From positions 496,001 to 560,000 of the forward strand of contig NZ_MWMO01000002.1 of the NCBI RefSeq assembly GCF_002556635.1: a stretch of DNA of 64,000 nucleotides, written 5' to 3'. Shown here piece by piece: positions 1 through 9,241 of the stretch; the first letter of the stretch is position 1; each line of letters opens with the position of its first letter. The notes under the pieces are model-generated. The model did not search any database. It had not been told where the DNA came from and saw nothing but the letters and a program-made list of their open reading frames with translations. This DNA is from Novosphingobium sp. PC22D. Lineage in GTDB: Bacteria > Pseudomonadota > Alphaproteobacteria > Sphingomonadales > Sphingomonadaceae. A program made the translations under genes and the position numbers.

Positions 1-335
1 TCATCGTGCAGAATGAAAAGAACGCGGGCCGTTACCGGATGCTGACTTCGCAGGATCGCCTCACCCCCTCGCGCGGCGTGAGACGCAGCGCCGACGACCG
101 CCGCCGCGCACGCGTGATCGAGCAATTGCTCTGCGGGCAGAAGGCCGCGATCGCACCGGCCCTGCGTCGCGAGGTCGACGCGAGCCTCGCGCCGTACCTC
201 GAGGCAGGGGTCTGCGCGTTCGACGGCGACGATTTGGTGATCGCGCCCGGCGGTCTGCCCTATGCCCGATCGATCGCGGCACGGTTCGACCCCTACCGCG
301 CGCTCACGGGCAACAGGCTCAGCTCGGCGGTCTGA
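1..335 (+). CDS. hemN: C-terminal end of oxygen-independent coproporphyrinogen III oxidase-like protein (partial)
   Basis: The reading frame is open from the window edge (first full codon at 3) to a TGA at 333-335, so this is the 3' end of a gene that starts outside. The visible ~111 residues resemble the C-terminal region of HemN, the radical-SAM enzyme that decarboxylates coproporphyrinogen III in anaerobic heme synthesis: a DDRRRARVIEQLLC segment typical of the helical C-terminal domain, then GGLPYARSIAARFDPYRA, close to the usual GRP-x-R-x-IA-x-x-FD-x-Y ending. The 4Fe-4S motif is outside the window, so catalytic competence cannot be judged. The GTG at 6 is an internal codon, not a start. 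The assignment rests on motif resemblance only. Confidence 0.68.
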   Translation, partial: IVQNEKNAGRYRMLTSQDRLTPSRGVRRSADDRRRARVIEQLLCGQKAAIAPALRREVDASLAPYLEAGVCAFDGDDLVIAPGGLPYARSIAARFDPYRALTGNRLSSAV

Positions 336-342
336 CCTCGAA

Positions 343-360
343 CCGATGGTCCGCCATCGG
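343..360. terminator. Hairpin between convergent genes
   Basis: A perfect 7-bp stem (CCGATGG / CCATCGG) with a TCCG loop lies between the hemN-like stop at 335 and the minus-strand stop at 366. It could end transcription from both sides. There is no clear T-tract on either strand, so it is only a candidate. Confidence 0.4.
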
Positions 361-365
361 CACGC

Positions 366-683
366 CTAGTCGCGTTGCTTGTAGAACCACAGCACGCTGG
401 CAGGCCCGTCGAGCGCGTCGCTCTGACTGATTTCCCCGGATTCCGCACGGCGGCCCATCTCGGCAAGGATCGGCTGGATGTCGTCGATCTCGACTTCGTA
501 GAGCGCGAGATAAGGCAGGCCCGGCTCGCCCGCCATGCCCATCGCGTAATCGAAGCGCCGGCACGATTTCATCCCCGGAAGGCTGAGAATCTCGGGCGCG
601 TGCGTCGAATCGTACCATTCGTTATATTCGTCGTCGCGGCCCGGCTTCGCCTTCGACTGCACCACCATTACGTACTTGGCCAT
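366..683 (-). CDS. Small dimeric alpha/beta-barrel (EthD/DUF4286-like) protein
   Basis: A 105-residue cytoplasmic protein starting MAKYVMVVQSKAKPG. The start at 683 has a GGAGAG ribosome site about 8 nt upstream; a longer frame to 809 has no such support. The pattern of an opening beta strand, then NEWYDSTHAPEILSLPG, resembles the ferredoxin-like dimeric barrel proteins (EthD and DUF4286 types) often found beside genes for hydrophobic or aromatic substrate breakdown. It lies 82 nt downstream of a short-chain dehydrogenase on the same strand, so the two probably form a transcription unit. No catalytic residue or substrate can be named from sequence; a binding or accessory role is inferred from the fold. 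Confidence 0.6.
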   Translation of the reverse strand: MAKYVMVVQSKAKPGRDDEYNEWYDSTHAPEILSLPGMKSCRRFDYAMGMAGEPGLPYLALYEVEIDDIQPILAEMGRRAESGEISQSDALDGPASVLWFYKQRD

Positions 684-765
684 GTTGCGCTTCTCTCCAT
701 TGCACCTCGTGACGGCGGCGATAGTGCCCCAGCACGGCGGCCGCGTCGAGCCGTCGCTTGGACGA

Positions 766-1725
766 TCATTCCGTCTTGGCGATATCGCCGGATAGGTCCG
801 CCGCGGCATAGGCCCTGAGGCCCCAGCCGGAGGTGTCCATCGCCGCGAGCCCCACCGTTTCTGCCGCGCTTTCGTCCATCACCTCGTCCCAGCGCCGCGC
901 AATCGTCTCGGGCGTGAGTTCGCGCTCGGTAAAGCCGGGCGTGCGCGCGACGAAGCAGCGCTGCACCGCGCCGCCCACGGCGTCGATGCATTCGCCGCTC
1001 ACCGGACAGCTCTCGTGCGCGAGGAAGGCGACCGCCGGCGAGGAAAGCTCGGGCGGCAGGTTCTCGCGCGAGTGGGCAAGCAGCGGCGAATCCGCTTCGA
1101 GCGTCGAGACCACGAGCCGCGTGTAGCCGCCCGGGCTGACCGCGTTGACCTTGATCCCGTGCGCAAGCCCTTCGGCGGCGAGCGCGCGCGTCATCGACCA
1201 GACGCCGCCCTTGCTCGCGGCATAGGCGGCCTGCTCGGCGAAGCCGGTCATCGCCGCCGAGGTGGTGTTGACGATCCTGCCATAGCCCGCGCGCTTCATG
1301 TGCGGCCAAGCCGCGCGCGCGCACCAGATCGAGCCCATGAGGTTGACCTGGATATGGCGCTCGATGTCGCGCGGGCTGATCGTATCGATCGGCGCGCCGA
1401 TCGAAATGCCCGCGTTGTTCACCAGCACGTCGATCCGCCCGAAGGCGTCGAGCGCGCAGGCGACGATCGCTTCGGCGCCTTCGGCGCTCGCCACCGAGGC
1501 GGTGCTGGCGACCGCTTCGCCGCCCGCCGCGCGGATCTCCTCGGCCACCGCTTCGGCGCTGGCCCGGTCGGGATAGTGCCGCATTTCGGGATCGACGCCG
1601 ATATCGTTGACCACGACTCGCGCGCCGCGCCGCGCCAGCAGCAGCGCATGCGCCCGCCCCAGGCTCGGGTTGCCGCCGGCCCCGGTCACCACCGCCACGC
1701 GGCCGTCGAAGCGCAACTCGTCCAT
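766..1725 (-). CDS. SDR family NAD(P)-dependent oxidoreductase
   Basis: A 319-residue classical short-chain dehydrogenase. It shows the Rossmann cofactor motif TGAGGNPSLGRAHA near residues 15-28, a following VVVNDIG strand, NNAG near residue 107, and the catalytic YAASK tetrad segment near residues 167-171. The spread cofactor loop and the D after the second strand resemble the MFE-2/17-beta-HSD4 group and favour NAD(H). A C-terminal extension of about 60 residues beyond the usual ~250 has no motif I recognise. It is the first gene of a probable two-gene operon with the barrel protein downstream. The substrate (steroid, fatty acyl or terpenoid alcohol) cannot be read from sequence. Confidence 0.82.
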   Translation of the reverse strand: MDELRFDGRVAVVTGAGGNPSLGRAHALLLARRGARVVVNDIGVDPEMRHYPDRASAEAVAEEIRAAGGEAVASTASVASAEGAEAIVACALDAFGRIDVLVNNAGISIGAPIDTISPRDIERHIQVNLMGSIWCARAAWPHMKRAGYGRIVNTTSAAMTGFAEQAAYAASKGGVWSMTRALAAEGLAHGIKVNAVSPGGYTRLVVSTLEADSPLLAHSRENLPPELSSPAVAFLAHESCPVSGECIDAVGGAVQRCFVARTPGFTERELTPETIARRWDEVMDESAAETVGLAAMDTSGWGLRAYAAADLSGDIAKTE

Positions 1726-1859
1726 GGTCTGTCTCTCCCTTCGTATCGCGGCGAACCTGCACGGGTTCGCGGCCGCCCGAAAGAGCCCGGGCCGCCGGGT
1801 TTCGAACAGGAAGCGTCAGGCGTCCAGCAAGCAGGCCGGGCAGCGCGCGCGGATCAGGC

Positions 1860-2309
1860 TCAGGGCGCCTGCGGACCGGTGAAAGGCTGCGTCTCGGTCC
1901 AGGCGCAGCCACCGCGTGTTTCGCCCCGCACCTTGAGCGTCGCGGTAAAAGGATAGGTGCGGTCTGACATGCCGTCGCTGCATTCGCCGTCGGTCACCAT
2001 CAGCGCGAAGTCCTGGCCTTCGAGCGTACCGGTGAACGAGACCCCGGCGCGCCCGGCGAAGCGTGCGACCTCGACCGACTGGCCCTTGGTGTCTTCGGGC
2101 GTCTGGTAGGTGAGCACGCCTTCGGAAACTTGCCCGCCCCAGAACGGCTCGGTCCCGGTGAAGTGGACGAGATCGTCCTCGGCGATGCGCGCGAAGGGCT
2201 GCTTGTCGTCGGGATCGCCGGGAAGGTCGGTCCCGCCGCGGCCCGAATGGCACGCGGCCAGGCCGAGCGCGAGCGCGGCGGCGAGGAGAACGGGTGAACT
2301 GCGCGTCAT
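1860..2309 (-). CDS. Putative lipoprotein, COG3650-like
   Basis: A 149-residue protein with a short signal sequence and lipobox (LGLAAC, Cys20), so it is probably lipid-anchored in the periplasm. The mature part carries FTGTEPFWGG near residues 50-59 and a paired-cysteine region (GECSDGMSD and GGCAW), typical of the small COG3650-type beta-rich proteins of unknown function. The start at 2309 was chosen because it begins the signal peptide; a longer upstream frame has no signal. It follows the membrane protein at 2354-2983 by 44 nt on the same strand. I cannot assign a molecular role. Confidence 0.65.
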   Translation of the reverse strand: MTRSSPVLLAAALALGLAACHSGRGGTDLPGDPDDKQPFARIAEDDLVHFTGTEPFWGGQVSEGVLTYQTPEDTKGQSVEVARFAGRAGVSFTGTLEGQDFALMVTDGECSDGMSDRTYPFTATLKVRGETRGGCAWTETQPFTGPQAP

Positions 2310-2353
2310 CGACGCGACCCTAGGCCGATCGCGCGCGGGTGCAAGTGCGCCGC

Positions 2354-2983
2354 CTAGCGGCCCCGGGGAAGATACCTTTCCGCTTCCTCGAGCGACTTGA
2401 CCGGGCGCGGCAGTTCGTTGGCAAGCACATGCCAGGCGCACAGCGCGACCACCGCGACCATCAGCGCGGCGAAGGCGATCGCGCCCGCCATGCCGTGCTC
2501 GCGGCTCCAGTAGAGCAGGGCAACCGAGGTGAACGATCCGGCGATCGCCAGCACCATCGCGAGGAGCAGCAACGCCGAGCCGAAGGACAGGCCCCGCTCG
2601 ATCCGGCTCATTCCCCGCGTCTCGGCGACGGCGCGCAAGAACCGCCGCATGGTCATGCCATAGGCCCGGCACGAGGCATTGGCCGCGCGCAGGCAAAGCG
2701 GGTCCTTCTCGCCGACCAGATGGATTCGCGCGACGTGGTGAAGCGCGGTCCGGCTCACCGTCATGCCGAAGCGCAGGCGCTCGACCGCCGAAGCGCGCAC
2801 CTCGAAGCCGCCGTCCTCGCCGTGGATCTGCAGGTCTCCCTCGATGCAATAGACCACGAGGCGCCCGCCCGCCGCCCCGCGACCGGCGAGACTGGCATGG
2901 GGCAAGGCATAGAAGCTCGCAGCGCCCTCGTCAGGCGGTCCAGTCATGCGCATCATGCGCACCCCATAGTGCCGCGCCCGCAT
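2354..2983 (-). CDS. Hypothetical membrane protein with two C-terminal membrane segments
   Basis: A 209-residue protein. The N-terminal ~130 residues are soluble and may form a small beta-rich domain (LVVYCIEGDLQIHGEDGGFEV). Two hydrophobic segments follow, near residues 133-160 and 165-190, and a short charged tail. Alternative starts at internal methionines MMRM or MTG would shorten the N-terminus by about 10 residues; no strong ribosome site separates them. It is upstream of and co-directional with the lipoprotein gene. I do not recognise a family. Confidence 0.5.
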   Translation of the reverse strand: MRARHYGVRMMRMTGPPDEGAASFYALPHASLAGRGAAGGRLVVYCIEGDLQIHGEDGGFEVRASAVERLRFGMTVSRTALHHVARIHLVGEKDPLCLRAANASCRAYGMTMRRFLRAVAETRGMSRIERGLSFGSALLLLAMVLAIAGSFTSVALLYWSREHGMAGAIAFAALMVAVVALCAWHVLANELPRPVKSLEEAERYLPRGR

Positions 2984-3106
2984 GAGCGCAGCCCGAATCG
3001 ACGGGCGTCGTTCGCAGCCGACGAACGCATTGCGCGCCCGCCGCCTGGCAAGTGCTGATAGCGATCGCGCGGCGGTTCCTATCGCACGATCGTACGGTCG
3101 CGGCGA

Positions 3107-3352
3107 TCAGATGCCGTCGGCAACCACGTCCACTTCGGCCTGCGACTTTGCCGCCGCCTCTTCACGCGCCTTGCGTGCCTGCTCTTCGCGCTGACGGCGC
3201 GCATCCTCGGTCTTGAGTGCCTGTCTGGCCATCGAGCGCCAGGCGGCTTCGGAACGCAGCGCGCGCTCGCGCACGTTGTCGAGTTCGGCCTTGTCGGCAT
3301 CGCGCGCCGCGGCTTCGGCGCGCTCATTGGCGAATTCGTAGGAAATGCTCAT
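3107..3352 (-). CDS. Small charged coiled-coil protein downstream of cspA
   Basis: An 81-residue protein starting MSISYEFANER. It is almost entirely Ala, Glu, Arg, Lys and Asp and predicts as one long helix or coiled coil, ending in VDVVADGI. The start at 3352 has an AAGGAAA ribosome site 6-8 nt upstream; the in-frame ATG at 3382 lacks one. It lies 76 nt downstream of cspA on the same strand, with a strong hairpin between, so it may be expressed by read-through from the cspA promoter. Function unknown; an RNA-binding or chaperone-like role linked to cold shock is speculation from position. Confidence 0.6.
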   Translation of the reverse strand: MSISYEFANERAEAAARDADKAELDNVRERALRSEAAWRSMARQALKTEDARRQREEQARKAREEAAAKSQAEVDVVADGI

Positions 3353-3388
3353 CTTGGTTTCCTTGCTGGAAGGAAGGAACACCGAATC

Positions 3389-3414
3389 GCGGACCGGCCC
3401 TAAGGCCGGTCCGC
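3389..3414 (-). terminator. Strong hairpin between cspA and the downstream small gene
   Basis: A perfect 11-bp inverted repeat (arms 3389-3399 and 3404-3414, 4-nt loop) lies 14 nt after the cspA stop. No T-tract follows on the minus strand, so it may be a leaky terminator, an mRNA-stabilising 3' hairpin for cspA, or a processing site. Confidence 0.55.
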
Positions 3415-3428
3415 AACCTTCGCGTGGC

Positions 3429-3635
3429 TCACGCGGAAGCGAGATTGACCGCGGACTTCTTGCCGTTGCGTCCGGTCTCGATCTCGTAGGAAACGCGCTG
3501 ATCGCGATCGAGCGTCATCATGCCGGCCGCCTGAACTGCGGTGATGTGAACGAAGCTGTCTTCGCCGCCGTCCTCGGGCTGAATGAAGCCGTAACCTTTG
3601 TCTGCGTTGAAGAATTTTACGGTGCCGATGGGCAT
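3429..3635 (-). CDS. cspA: Cold-shock protein, CspA family
   Basis: A 68-residue single cold-shock domain, the normal length. It begins MPIGTVKFFNADKGYGFI and holds the RNP1-type motif KGYGFI (residues 13-18) and RNP2-type FVHI (28-31), which bind single-stranded RNA or DNA and melt mRNA structure. The start at 3635 has a GAAGGA site upstream; the longer frame to 3743 has no family match in its extra residues. The gene stands behind a leader with several hairpins, as expected for cold-induced csp genes with post-transcriptional control. A small coiled-coil gene follows after a hairpin. Confidence 0.93.
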   Translation of the reverse strand: MPIGTVKFFNADKGYGFIQPEDGGEDSFVHITAVQAAGMMTLDRDQRVSYEIETGRNGKKSAVNLASA

Positions 3636-3951
3636 GGGAGTGCGTCCTTCTTTCGGGAATGCGCAAGTGGACCCGCCGCGTGACGCGACGGGCTTTCGGA
3701 AAATCCGGCCGCACGATGCGGACGGTATGCATAAGGTCGTCAATCGAAAGGAAGTCGTCGCCCAAGTCGCGCCCTCTCCCCCTGAGTGGTTCCCTCAAGG
3801 GGTACGAGCGCTCGTCAACCGGCAAAGTCCGTCGCAAAATTCGACGTCAGCGGCAATCTTGTAACACGAAAGCGCGCAAAAACCTAACGACAGTCCACAA
3901 GGGCGTCCCGGCCCCGCGCGGCGCGGCCCGCCACGGCGCCGGAACGGACGC
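3636..3951 (-). promoter_or_regulatory. Gene-free region upstream of cspA with a structured candidate leader
   Basis: This stretch carries no convincing gene. It holds three inverted repeats that would fold in a cspA transcript: 3672-3692 (9-bp arms, one mismatch, TGA loop), 3709-3721 (5-bp arms) and 3778-3802 (9-bp arms with one G-U pair, 7-nt loop). Long structured leaders are typical of cspA-type genes. The transcription start is not determined. Confidence 0.5.
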
Positions 3952-5271
3952 CTAGTCGATCGTGCGTGCGAGTTCGCGGTTGAGCCAGAGCGCAGCCCCG
4001 GTCGCGATCGCGCCCGAGAGCAGATAGGCACCCGAAGCCATGATCCCGAACCGACTCGACAGCAGCAGCGCGGCCAGCGGAGCGAAGCCGGCGCCGAACA
4101 GCCAGGCGAAATCCGAGGTCAGCGAGGACCCGGTGTAGCGGTGGCGCGGCGCGAACCGCGAAGACAGCGCGCCCGACGATTGCCCGAACGAGAGGCCCAC
4201 CAGGATGAAGCCGGTCAGCATGAACACGGTCTCGCCCACCGTTCCGCCGTCGAGCAACTGCGGCGCGAAACCGCTGAAGGCCGCGATGGCGACCGCGGTC
4301 ATACCGAGCACCGAGCGTCGGCCATAGCGGTCCGCGAGCTTGCCCGAGACGAGAATCGCCCCGATCCCGAAGCAGGCCGCAATCGCCTCGATCATCAGGA
4401 AGCGCACCGGGCTCTCCTCGGTGAACAGGAAGATCCACGAGAGCGGGAAGACCGTGACCATATGGAACAGCGCGAAGCTCGCGAGCGGAGCGAAGGCGCC
4501 CATGAGGATCGTGCGCCATTCGTGGCGCGCGGTGTCCGCCAGGGTCGCCGGGCGGAGCGAACGCTGCTCGAAGGAATCGAGATACTCCGGAGTCACGACG
4601 ATTCGCAGGCGCGCGAAGAGCGCGACCACGTTGATCGCGAAGGCGACGAAGAACGGATAGCGCCAGCCCCAGTCGAGAAAGTCCTCGGCGGGCAGCGCCG
4701 AAATCAGGAACACGAACAGCAGGCTGGCGACGATCAGGCCGAGCGGCGCGCCGAGCTGGGGCAGCATCGCGTACCAGCCCCGGCGGTTGTCCGGCGCATT
4801 CATCGCCAGCAGCGAAGCGAGCCCGTCCCACGATCCGCCCAGCGCGACGCCCTGCCCCATGCGGAACAGCGCCAGCAGCAGCACGGACGCCATGCCCACG
4901 ACCTCGTAGCCGGGCAGGAACGCGATCGCCGCGGTCGAGCCGCCCAGCAGGAACAGCGCGACCGTCAGCTTCGCGCCGCGGCCATAGGCGCGGTCGATGG
5001 CGGTGAAGATCGCGGTCCCGAACGGGCGCGCCAGAAACGCAAGCGCGAAGACCGCGAACGAGGCGATCGTGCCCGAAAGCGGATCGAGGAAGGGAAAGAC
5101 CAGACTGGGAAACACCAGCACCGAGGCGATGGCGTAGACGAAGAAGTCGAAGAACTCCGAGGTGCGACCGATGACCACGCCGATGGCGATCTCTCCAGCG
5201 GTCACCTTGTGCGCGGGACCCCCGGCATGCAGGTCACGCGCGTCGCGTTCGGCGGAGGTCTGCGCTGTCAT
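3952..5271 (-). CDS. MFS transporter, metabolite:H+ symporter (MHS) type
   Basis: A 439-residue inner-membrane protein with about 12 predicted membrane helices. The N-terminal signature near residues 22-40 (GRTSEFFDFFVYAIASVLVFP) is characteristic of the MHS family that includes ProP, ShiA and KgtP. The interdomain loop has GKLADRYGRRSVLG, the repeated MFS motif A. The start at 5271 (MTAQTSAE) removes 18 residues with no family resemblance. The gene is divergent from the cyoA operon with a 131-nt shared control region that contains the FNR-type box, so both directions may respond to it. The substrate, probably a small carboxylate or zwitterion, is not readable. Confidence 0.85.
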   Translation of the reverse strand: MTAQTSAERDARDLHAGGPAHKVTAGEIAIGVVIGRTSEFFDFFVYAIASVLVFPSLVFPFLDPLSGTIASFAVFALAFLARPFGTAIFTAIDRAYGRGAKLTVALFLLGGSTAAIAFLPGYEVVGMASVLLLALFRMGQGVALGGSWDGLASLLAMNAPDNRRGWYAMLPQLGAPLGLIVASLLFVFLISALPAEDFLDWGWRYPFFVAFAINVVALFARLRIVVTPEYLDSFEQRSLRPATLADTARHEWRTILMGAFAPLASFALFHMVTVFPLSWIFLFTEESPVRFLMIEAIAACFGIGAILVSGKLADRYGRRSVLGMTAVAIAAFSGFAPQLLDGGTVGETVFMLTGFILVGLSFGQSSGALSSRFAPRHRYTGSSLTSDFAWLFGAGFAPLAALLLSSRFGIMASGAYLLSGAIATGAALWLNRELARTID

Positions 5272-5331
5272 ATCTGGCTCTCGTTGCGAATCGGGGGCTC
5301 CGCCGGAGCGGATATCGCACCCCAATGGTCA

Positions 5332-5345
5332 TTGATCCTGATCAA
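5332..5345. promoter_or_regulatory. FNR/FixK-type binding site upstream of cyoABCD
   Basis: TTGATCCTGATCAA matches the FNR/FixK consensus TTGAT-N4-ATCAA at every defined position and is a near-perfect palindrome. Its centre is 64 nt before the cyoA start. A candidate -10 (TATGTG, 5366-5371) lies where a class II activated promoter would put it, roughly 40 nt downstream of the box centre relative to a start near 5378-5380. A second short inverted repeat (GGACA-AAA-TGTCC, 5353-5365) lies between. The site also faces the divergent transporter gene. Confidence 0.75.
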
Positions 5346-5402
5346 AGGGATTGGACAAAATGTCCTATGTGCAGTGCAGCATGGCTCGACTAGGCGCCCG
5401 GC

Positions 5403-6608
5403 ATGCTGTCCTTCCCCAGACGATTCCGGTCGATCCTGCGGCCCGCCGCAGCGCTTGCCGCGCTGCCGGCCATGGCCGGGTGCAACAAGATGGTGGTGCT
5501 CGACGCGGCGGGCGACGTCGCCCGCCGGCAGGGCGACCTGGTGATGATCTCCACGGTGCTGATGCTGCTGATCATCGTGCCGGTCATGGCGCTCACGATC
5601 GTGTTCGCCTGGCGCTACCGCGCCGCCAACAAGGAGGCCCGCTACGAGCCGGACTGGGATCACTCGACCCAGCTCGAGCTGGTGATCTGGGCCGCGCCGC
5701 TGCTGATCATCATCTGTCTGGGCGCGCTGACCTGGGTCGGCACGCACCTGCTCGATCCCTATCGCGCAATCGGCCGCACCGCGCCGGGCCGGCCGGTCGC
5801 CGCGACGGAAAAGCCGCTCGACATCCAGGTCGTCGCGCTCGACTGGAAATGGCTGTTCATCTATCCCGAGCAGGGCATCGCCACGGTCAACGAACTGGCG
5901 CTGCCCACGAATCGCCCGGTGCGCTTTCGCATCTCGGCCTCCTCGGTGATGAACAGCTTCTACGTGCCCGCGCTCGCCGGGCAGATCTATGCCATGCCCG
6001 GCATGGAGACCAAGCTCCACGCCGTGCTCAACGAGCCGGGCCGCTACGAGGGCTTTTCCGCGAACTACAGCGGCGCGGGCTTTTCGCACATGCGCTTCGC
6101 GGTGAACGGCCTCGACGACGCGGGTTTCGCCGCCTGGGCCCGCGATGCCCGGCAATCCAGAAACACGCTCGACCGCCTGGCCTATCTCAGGCTCGAGCAG
6201 CCGAGCGAGAACGAGCCGCACCGCCGCTTCGCAAGCGTCGAGCCGGGCCTGTTCGATGCCGTCGTCAACATGTGCGTGGAGCCAGGCAAGATGTGCATGC
6301 GCGACATGATGGCGATCGACGCCAGGGGCGGCCTCGGCCTTGCCGGCATCCACAACACCCGCCGTCTGTCCTACGACAAGTTCGCCGCGCGCGGTTCGAA
6401 CCCGGCGCCCAGGCGCGGCGCGGTCACCGCGCTGTGCGAACCCGAAGCGGGTGACGGCGCCGGTTCCGGGCTCGCCGCGCCGGTCGATCCCTCTCCCCTC
6501 CTCGGCGCCGGGCTCTCAAGGCCCGGAGAGCGCCGCCCCGGCACAAGCGACGATGCCCGCCGCGTCGTCGCCTTCGACCCCGCCCCTCCCGCCACAGGCA
6601 AGCCGTAA
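5403..6608 (+). CDS. cyoA: Cytochrome o (bo3-type) ubiquinol oxidase subunit II
   Basis: A 401-residue lipoprotein-type subunit II. It has a signal peptide and lipobox (PAMAGC, Cys27), two membrane helices near residues 45-70 and 90-110, and a periplasmic cupredoxin domain ([18 protein letters not shown] near 158-175; [22 protein letters not shown] near 190-212). The Cys/His CuA ligands of cytochrome c oxidases are absent, as expected for a quinol oxidase. It is longer than the ~315-residue E. coli protein: a Pro/Ala/Arg-rich C-terminal tail of about 75 residues is extra. The stop overlaps the cyoB start by one base (TAATG). First gene of a seven-gene run. Confidence 0.94.
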   Translation: MLSFPRRFRSILRPAAALAALPAMAGCNKMVVLDAAGDVARRQGDLVMISTVLMLLIIVPVMALTIVFAWRYRAANKEARYEPDWDHSTQLELVIWAAPLLIIICLGALTWVGTHLLDPYRAIGRTAPGRPVAATEKPLDIQVVALDWKWLFIYPEQGIATVNELALPTNRPVRFRISASSVMNSFYVPALAGQIYAMPGMETKLHAVLNEPGRYEGFSANYSGAGFSHMRFAVNGLDDAGFAAWARDARQSRNTLDRLAYLRLEQPSENEPHRRFASVEPGLFDAVVNMCVEPGKMCMRDMMAIDARGGLGLAGIHNTRRLSYDKFAARGSNPAPRRGAVTALCEPEAGDGAGSGLAAPVDPSPLLGAGLSRPGERRPGTSDDARRVVAFDPAPPATGKP

Positions 6609-8611
6609 TGACCGCACAACCCACGCCCATAAGCCCGATCTTCGGGCGCTTCACGCTCGACGCGCTGCCGCTGCACGAACCGATCATCGTCGGGACCTTC
6701 GCCGCGGTCGCGATCGGCGGCCTCGCCGTGCTGGCGCTGATCACCCGATTCAAGCTGTGGGGCTGGCTGTGGAACGAGTGGTTCACCAGTGTCGACCACA
6801 AGAAGATCGGCATCATGTACATGGTCCTGGGGCTCGTCATGTTCCTGCGCGGCTTTGCCGATGCGATCATGATGCGCCTGCAACAGGTCTGGGCCTTCAA
6901 TGGTTCGGAAGGCTATCTCAACGCGCACCACTACGATCAGGTCTTCACCGCGCACGGTGTGATCATGATCTTCTTCGTGGCGATGCCCTTCGTCACCGGC
7001 CTGATGAACTACGTCGTGCCCCTGCAGATCGGCGCGCGCGACGTCTCATTCCCGTTCCTCAACAACTTCAGCTTCTGGATGACGACGGCGGGCGCGGTGC
7101 TCGTCATGATGTCGCTGTTCGTCGGCGAGTTCGCGCAGACCGGCTGGCTCGCCTATCCGCCGCTGTCGGGCATCGCCTATAGCCCGGCAACGGGCGTCGA
7201 CTACTACATCTGGGCGCTGCAGATCGCGGGCGTGGGCACCACATTGTCGGGCATCAACCTGATCGCGACGATCCTCAAGATGCGCGCGCCGGGCATGACG
7301 CTGATGAAAATGCCGGTCTTCACCTGGACCTCGCTGTGCACCAACGTGCTGATCGTCGCGTCCTTCCCGGTGCTGACCGCCGTGCTCACGCTGCTCAGTC
7401 TCGACCGCTACGTCGGCACCAACTTCTTCACCAACGACTTCGGCGGCTCGCCGATGATGTACGTGAACCTGATCTGGATCTGGGGCCACCCCGAGGTCTA
7501 CATCCTGATCCTGCCGCTGTTCGGCGTGTTCTCTGAAGTTACCGCGACGTTCTCGGGCAAGAAGCTGTTCGGCTATACCTCGATGGTCTACGCGACGGTG
7601 GTCATCACCATCCTGTCGTACGTCGTGTGGCTGCACCACTTCTTCACGATGGGCTCCGGCGCCAGCGTCAACAGTTTCTTCGGCATCACCACGATGGTGA
7701 TCTCGATCCCGACCGGCGCCAAGCTGTTCAACTGGCTGTTCACCATGTACCGCGGACGCATCCGCTTCGAGCTGCCGATGATGTGGACGGTGGCCTTCAT
7801 GCTCACCTTCGTGGTCGGCGGCATGACCGGTGTGCTGCTGGCGGTGCCACCCGCCGATTTCGTGCTGCACAACTCGCTGTTCCTGATCGCGCACTTTCAC
7901 AACGTGATCATCGGCGGGGTGCTGTTCGGGCTGTTCGCGGCGATCAACTTCTGGTGGCCCAAGGCCTTCGGCTTCAGGCTCGATCCGTTCTGGGGCAAGA
8001 TCAGCTTCTGGTGCTGGGTGGTCGGCTTCTGGCTCGCCTTCATGCCGCTCTATGTGCTCGGCCTGATGGGCGTGACGCGCCGGATGCGGGTGTTCGACGA
8101 TCCGAGCCTGCAGATCTGGTTCGCCATCGCCGCGCTCGGCGCGGTGATCATCGCCGCCGGCATCGGCGCCATGCTCGTCCAGTTCGGCGTCTCGATCTGG
8201 AAGCGCGACCAGCTTCGCGACACCACCGGCGACCCCTGGGGCGGCCGCACGCTCGAATGGTCGACCTCCTCGCCGCCGCCCGAATACAACTTCGCCTTCA
8301 CCCCGGTGGTCCACTCGCTCGACGCCTGGTACGACATGAAGACGCGCGGCCACGAGCGTCCGCTGTCCGGCTATCGCCCGATCCACATGCCCAGAGGCAC
8401 GGGAACCGGCGTGATCCTGTCGGCGCTGTCGCTGGTCATGGGCGTGGGGCTGATCTGGTACGTCTGGTGGCTGGCCGGCCTCGCCTTCGCGGGAATCCTC
8501 GTCGTCGCGATCGGCCATACCTTCAACTACAAGCGCGACTTCCACATCCCGGCCGCGACGGTCGAGACGGTCGAGACCGGCCGGACGCGCGCGCTCGCGG
8601 CAGGAGCCTGA
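6608..8611 (+). CDS. cyoB: Cytochrome o ubiquinol oxidase subunit I
   Basis: A 667-residue heme-copper oxidase subunit I, the catalytic membrane subunit that oxidises ubiquinol, reduces O2 to water and pumps protons. The CuB/Tyr region WGHPEVY holds His294 and the tyrosine that cross-links to it, the other CuB ligands are the LHHFF pair His343/His344, and the heme ligands lie in [12 protein letters not shown]. Length and 15-helix pattern match CyoB of E. coli (663 residues) with an offset of about ten residues. It overlaps cyoA by one base and is 3 nt from cyoC. No heme O synthase gene (cyoE) is in the cluster, so heme must come from elsewhere. Confidence 0.96.
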   Translation: MTAQPTPISPIFGRFTLDALPLHEPIIVGTFAAVAIGGLAVLALITRFKLWGWLWNEWFTSVDHKKIGIMYMVLGLVMFLRGFADAIMMRLQQVWAFNGSEGYLNAHHYDQVFTAHGVIMIFFVAMPFVTGLMNYVVPLQIGARDVSFPFLNNFSFWMTTAGAVLVMMSLFVGEFAQTGWLAYPPLSGIAYSPATGVDYYIWALQIAGVGTTLSGINLIATILKMRAPGMTLMKMPVFTWTSLCTNVLIVASFPVLTAVLTLLSLDRYVGTNFFTNDFGGSPMMYVNLIWIWGHPEVYILILPLFGVFSEVTATFSGKKLFGYTSMVYATVVITILSYVVWLHHFFTMGSGASVNSFFGITTMVISIPTGAKLFNWLFTMYRGRIRFELPMMWTVAFMLTFVVGGMTGVLLAVPPADFVLHNSLFLIAHFHNVIIGGVLFGLFAAINFWWPKAFGFRLDPFWGKISFWCWVVGFWLAFMPLYVLGLMGVTRRMRVFDDPSLQIWFAIAALGAVIIAAGIGAMLVQFGVSIWKRDQLRDTTGDPWGGRTLEWSTSSPPPEYNFAFTPVVHSLDAWYDMKTRGHERPLSGYRPIHMPRGTGTGVILSALSLVMGVGLIWYVWWLAGLAFAGILVVAIGHTFNYKRDFHIPAATVETVETGRTRALAAGA

Positions 8612-8614
8612 CCC

Positions 8615-9241
8615 ATGACCGCCATCGCCATCACGCCCGAGGCCGATCTGCGCTTCTACGACCTCGATGAGCATGACCACCCCGACGGTCACTCGACGAT
8701 GCTCGGCTTCTGGATCTACCTGATGAGCGACTGCCTCATCTTCGCGATCCTGTTCGCCTGCTATGCCGTGCTCGGCGGGAACTACGCCGCCGGGCCCGGT
8801 CCGAAGGACCTGTTCGAGCTGCCGCTGGTCGCGGTCAACACCGCGATGCTGCTGTTCTCCTCGATCACCTACGGGTTCGCCATGCTGGCGATGCAGCGCG
8901 ACCAGCTCAACCAGACGCGCCTGTGGCTGCTGATCACAGCGGTGTTCGGCGGGGCCTTCCTCGCGATCGAGCTCTACGAGTTCCAGCACCTGATCCACAT
9001 CGGCGCGACGCCGCAGCGAAGCGCGTTCCTTTCGGCCTTCTTCACGCTGGTCGGCACGCACGGGCTGCACGTCACCTTCGGCACGATCTGGCTGTTCACC
9101 CTGGTCGTCCAGATCTCGCGCAAGGGGCTGATCGAGGCCAACAAGCGCCGCCTCCAGTGCCTGAGCCTGTTCTGGCACTTCCTCGACGTCATCTGGATCG
9201 GCGTCTTCACAATCGTCTATCTGATGGGGATGCTGCGATGA
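8615..9241 (+). CDS. cyoC: Cytochrome o ubiquinol oxidase subunit III
   Basis: A 208-residue membrane protein with five predicted helices, matching CyoC (204 residues in E. coli). It contains the subunit III signature stretch [24 protein letters not shown] near residues 29-52 and [15 protein letters not shown] near 145-160, with the conserved acidic and His residues. Subunit III stabilises the oxidase core. It begins 3 nt after cyoB and its stop overlaps the cyoD start (ATGA at 9238-9241), indicating translational coupling. Confidence 0.95.
   Translation: MTAIAITPEADLRFYDLDEHDHPDGHSTMLGFWIYLMSDCLIFAILFACYAVLGGNYAAGPGPKDLFELPLVAVNTAMLLFSSITYGFAMLAMQRDQLNQTRLWLLITAVFGGAFLAIELYEFQHLIHIGATPQRSAFLSAFFTLVGTHGLHVTFGTIWLFTLVVQISRKGLIEANKRRLQCLSLFWHFLDVIWIGVFTIVYLMGMLR

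Noticed and set aside
7046..9178. A 710-codon open frame on the minus strand
   Set aside because: It is antisense to cyoB and cyoC, is dominated by Asp, Arg, His, Glu and Gln as expected for a high-GC shadow, and has no motif or ribosome site.
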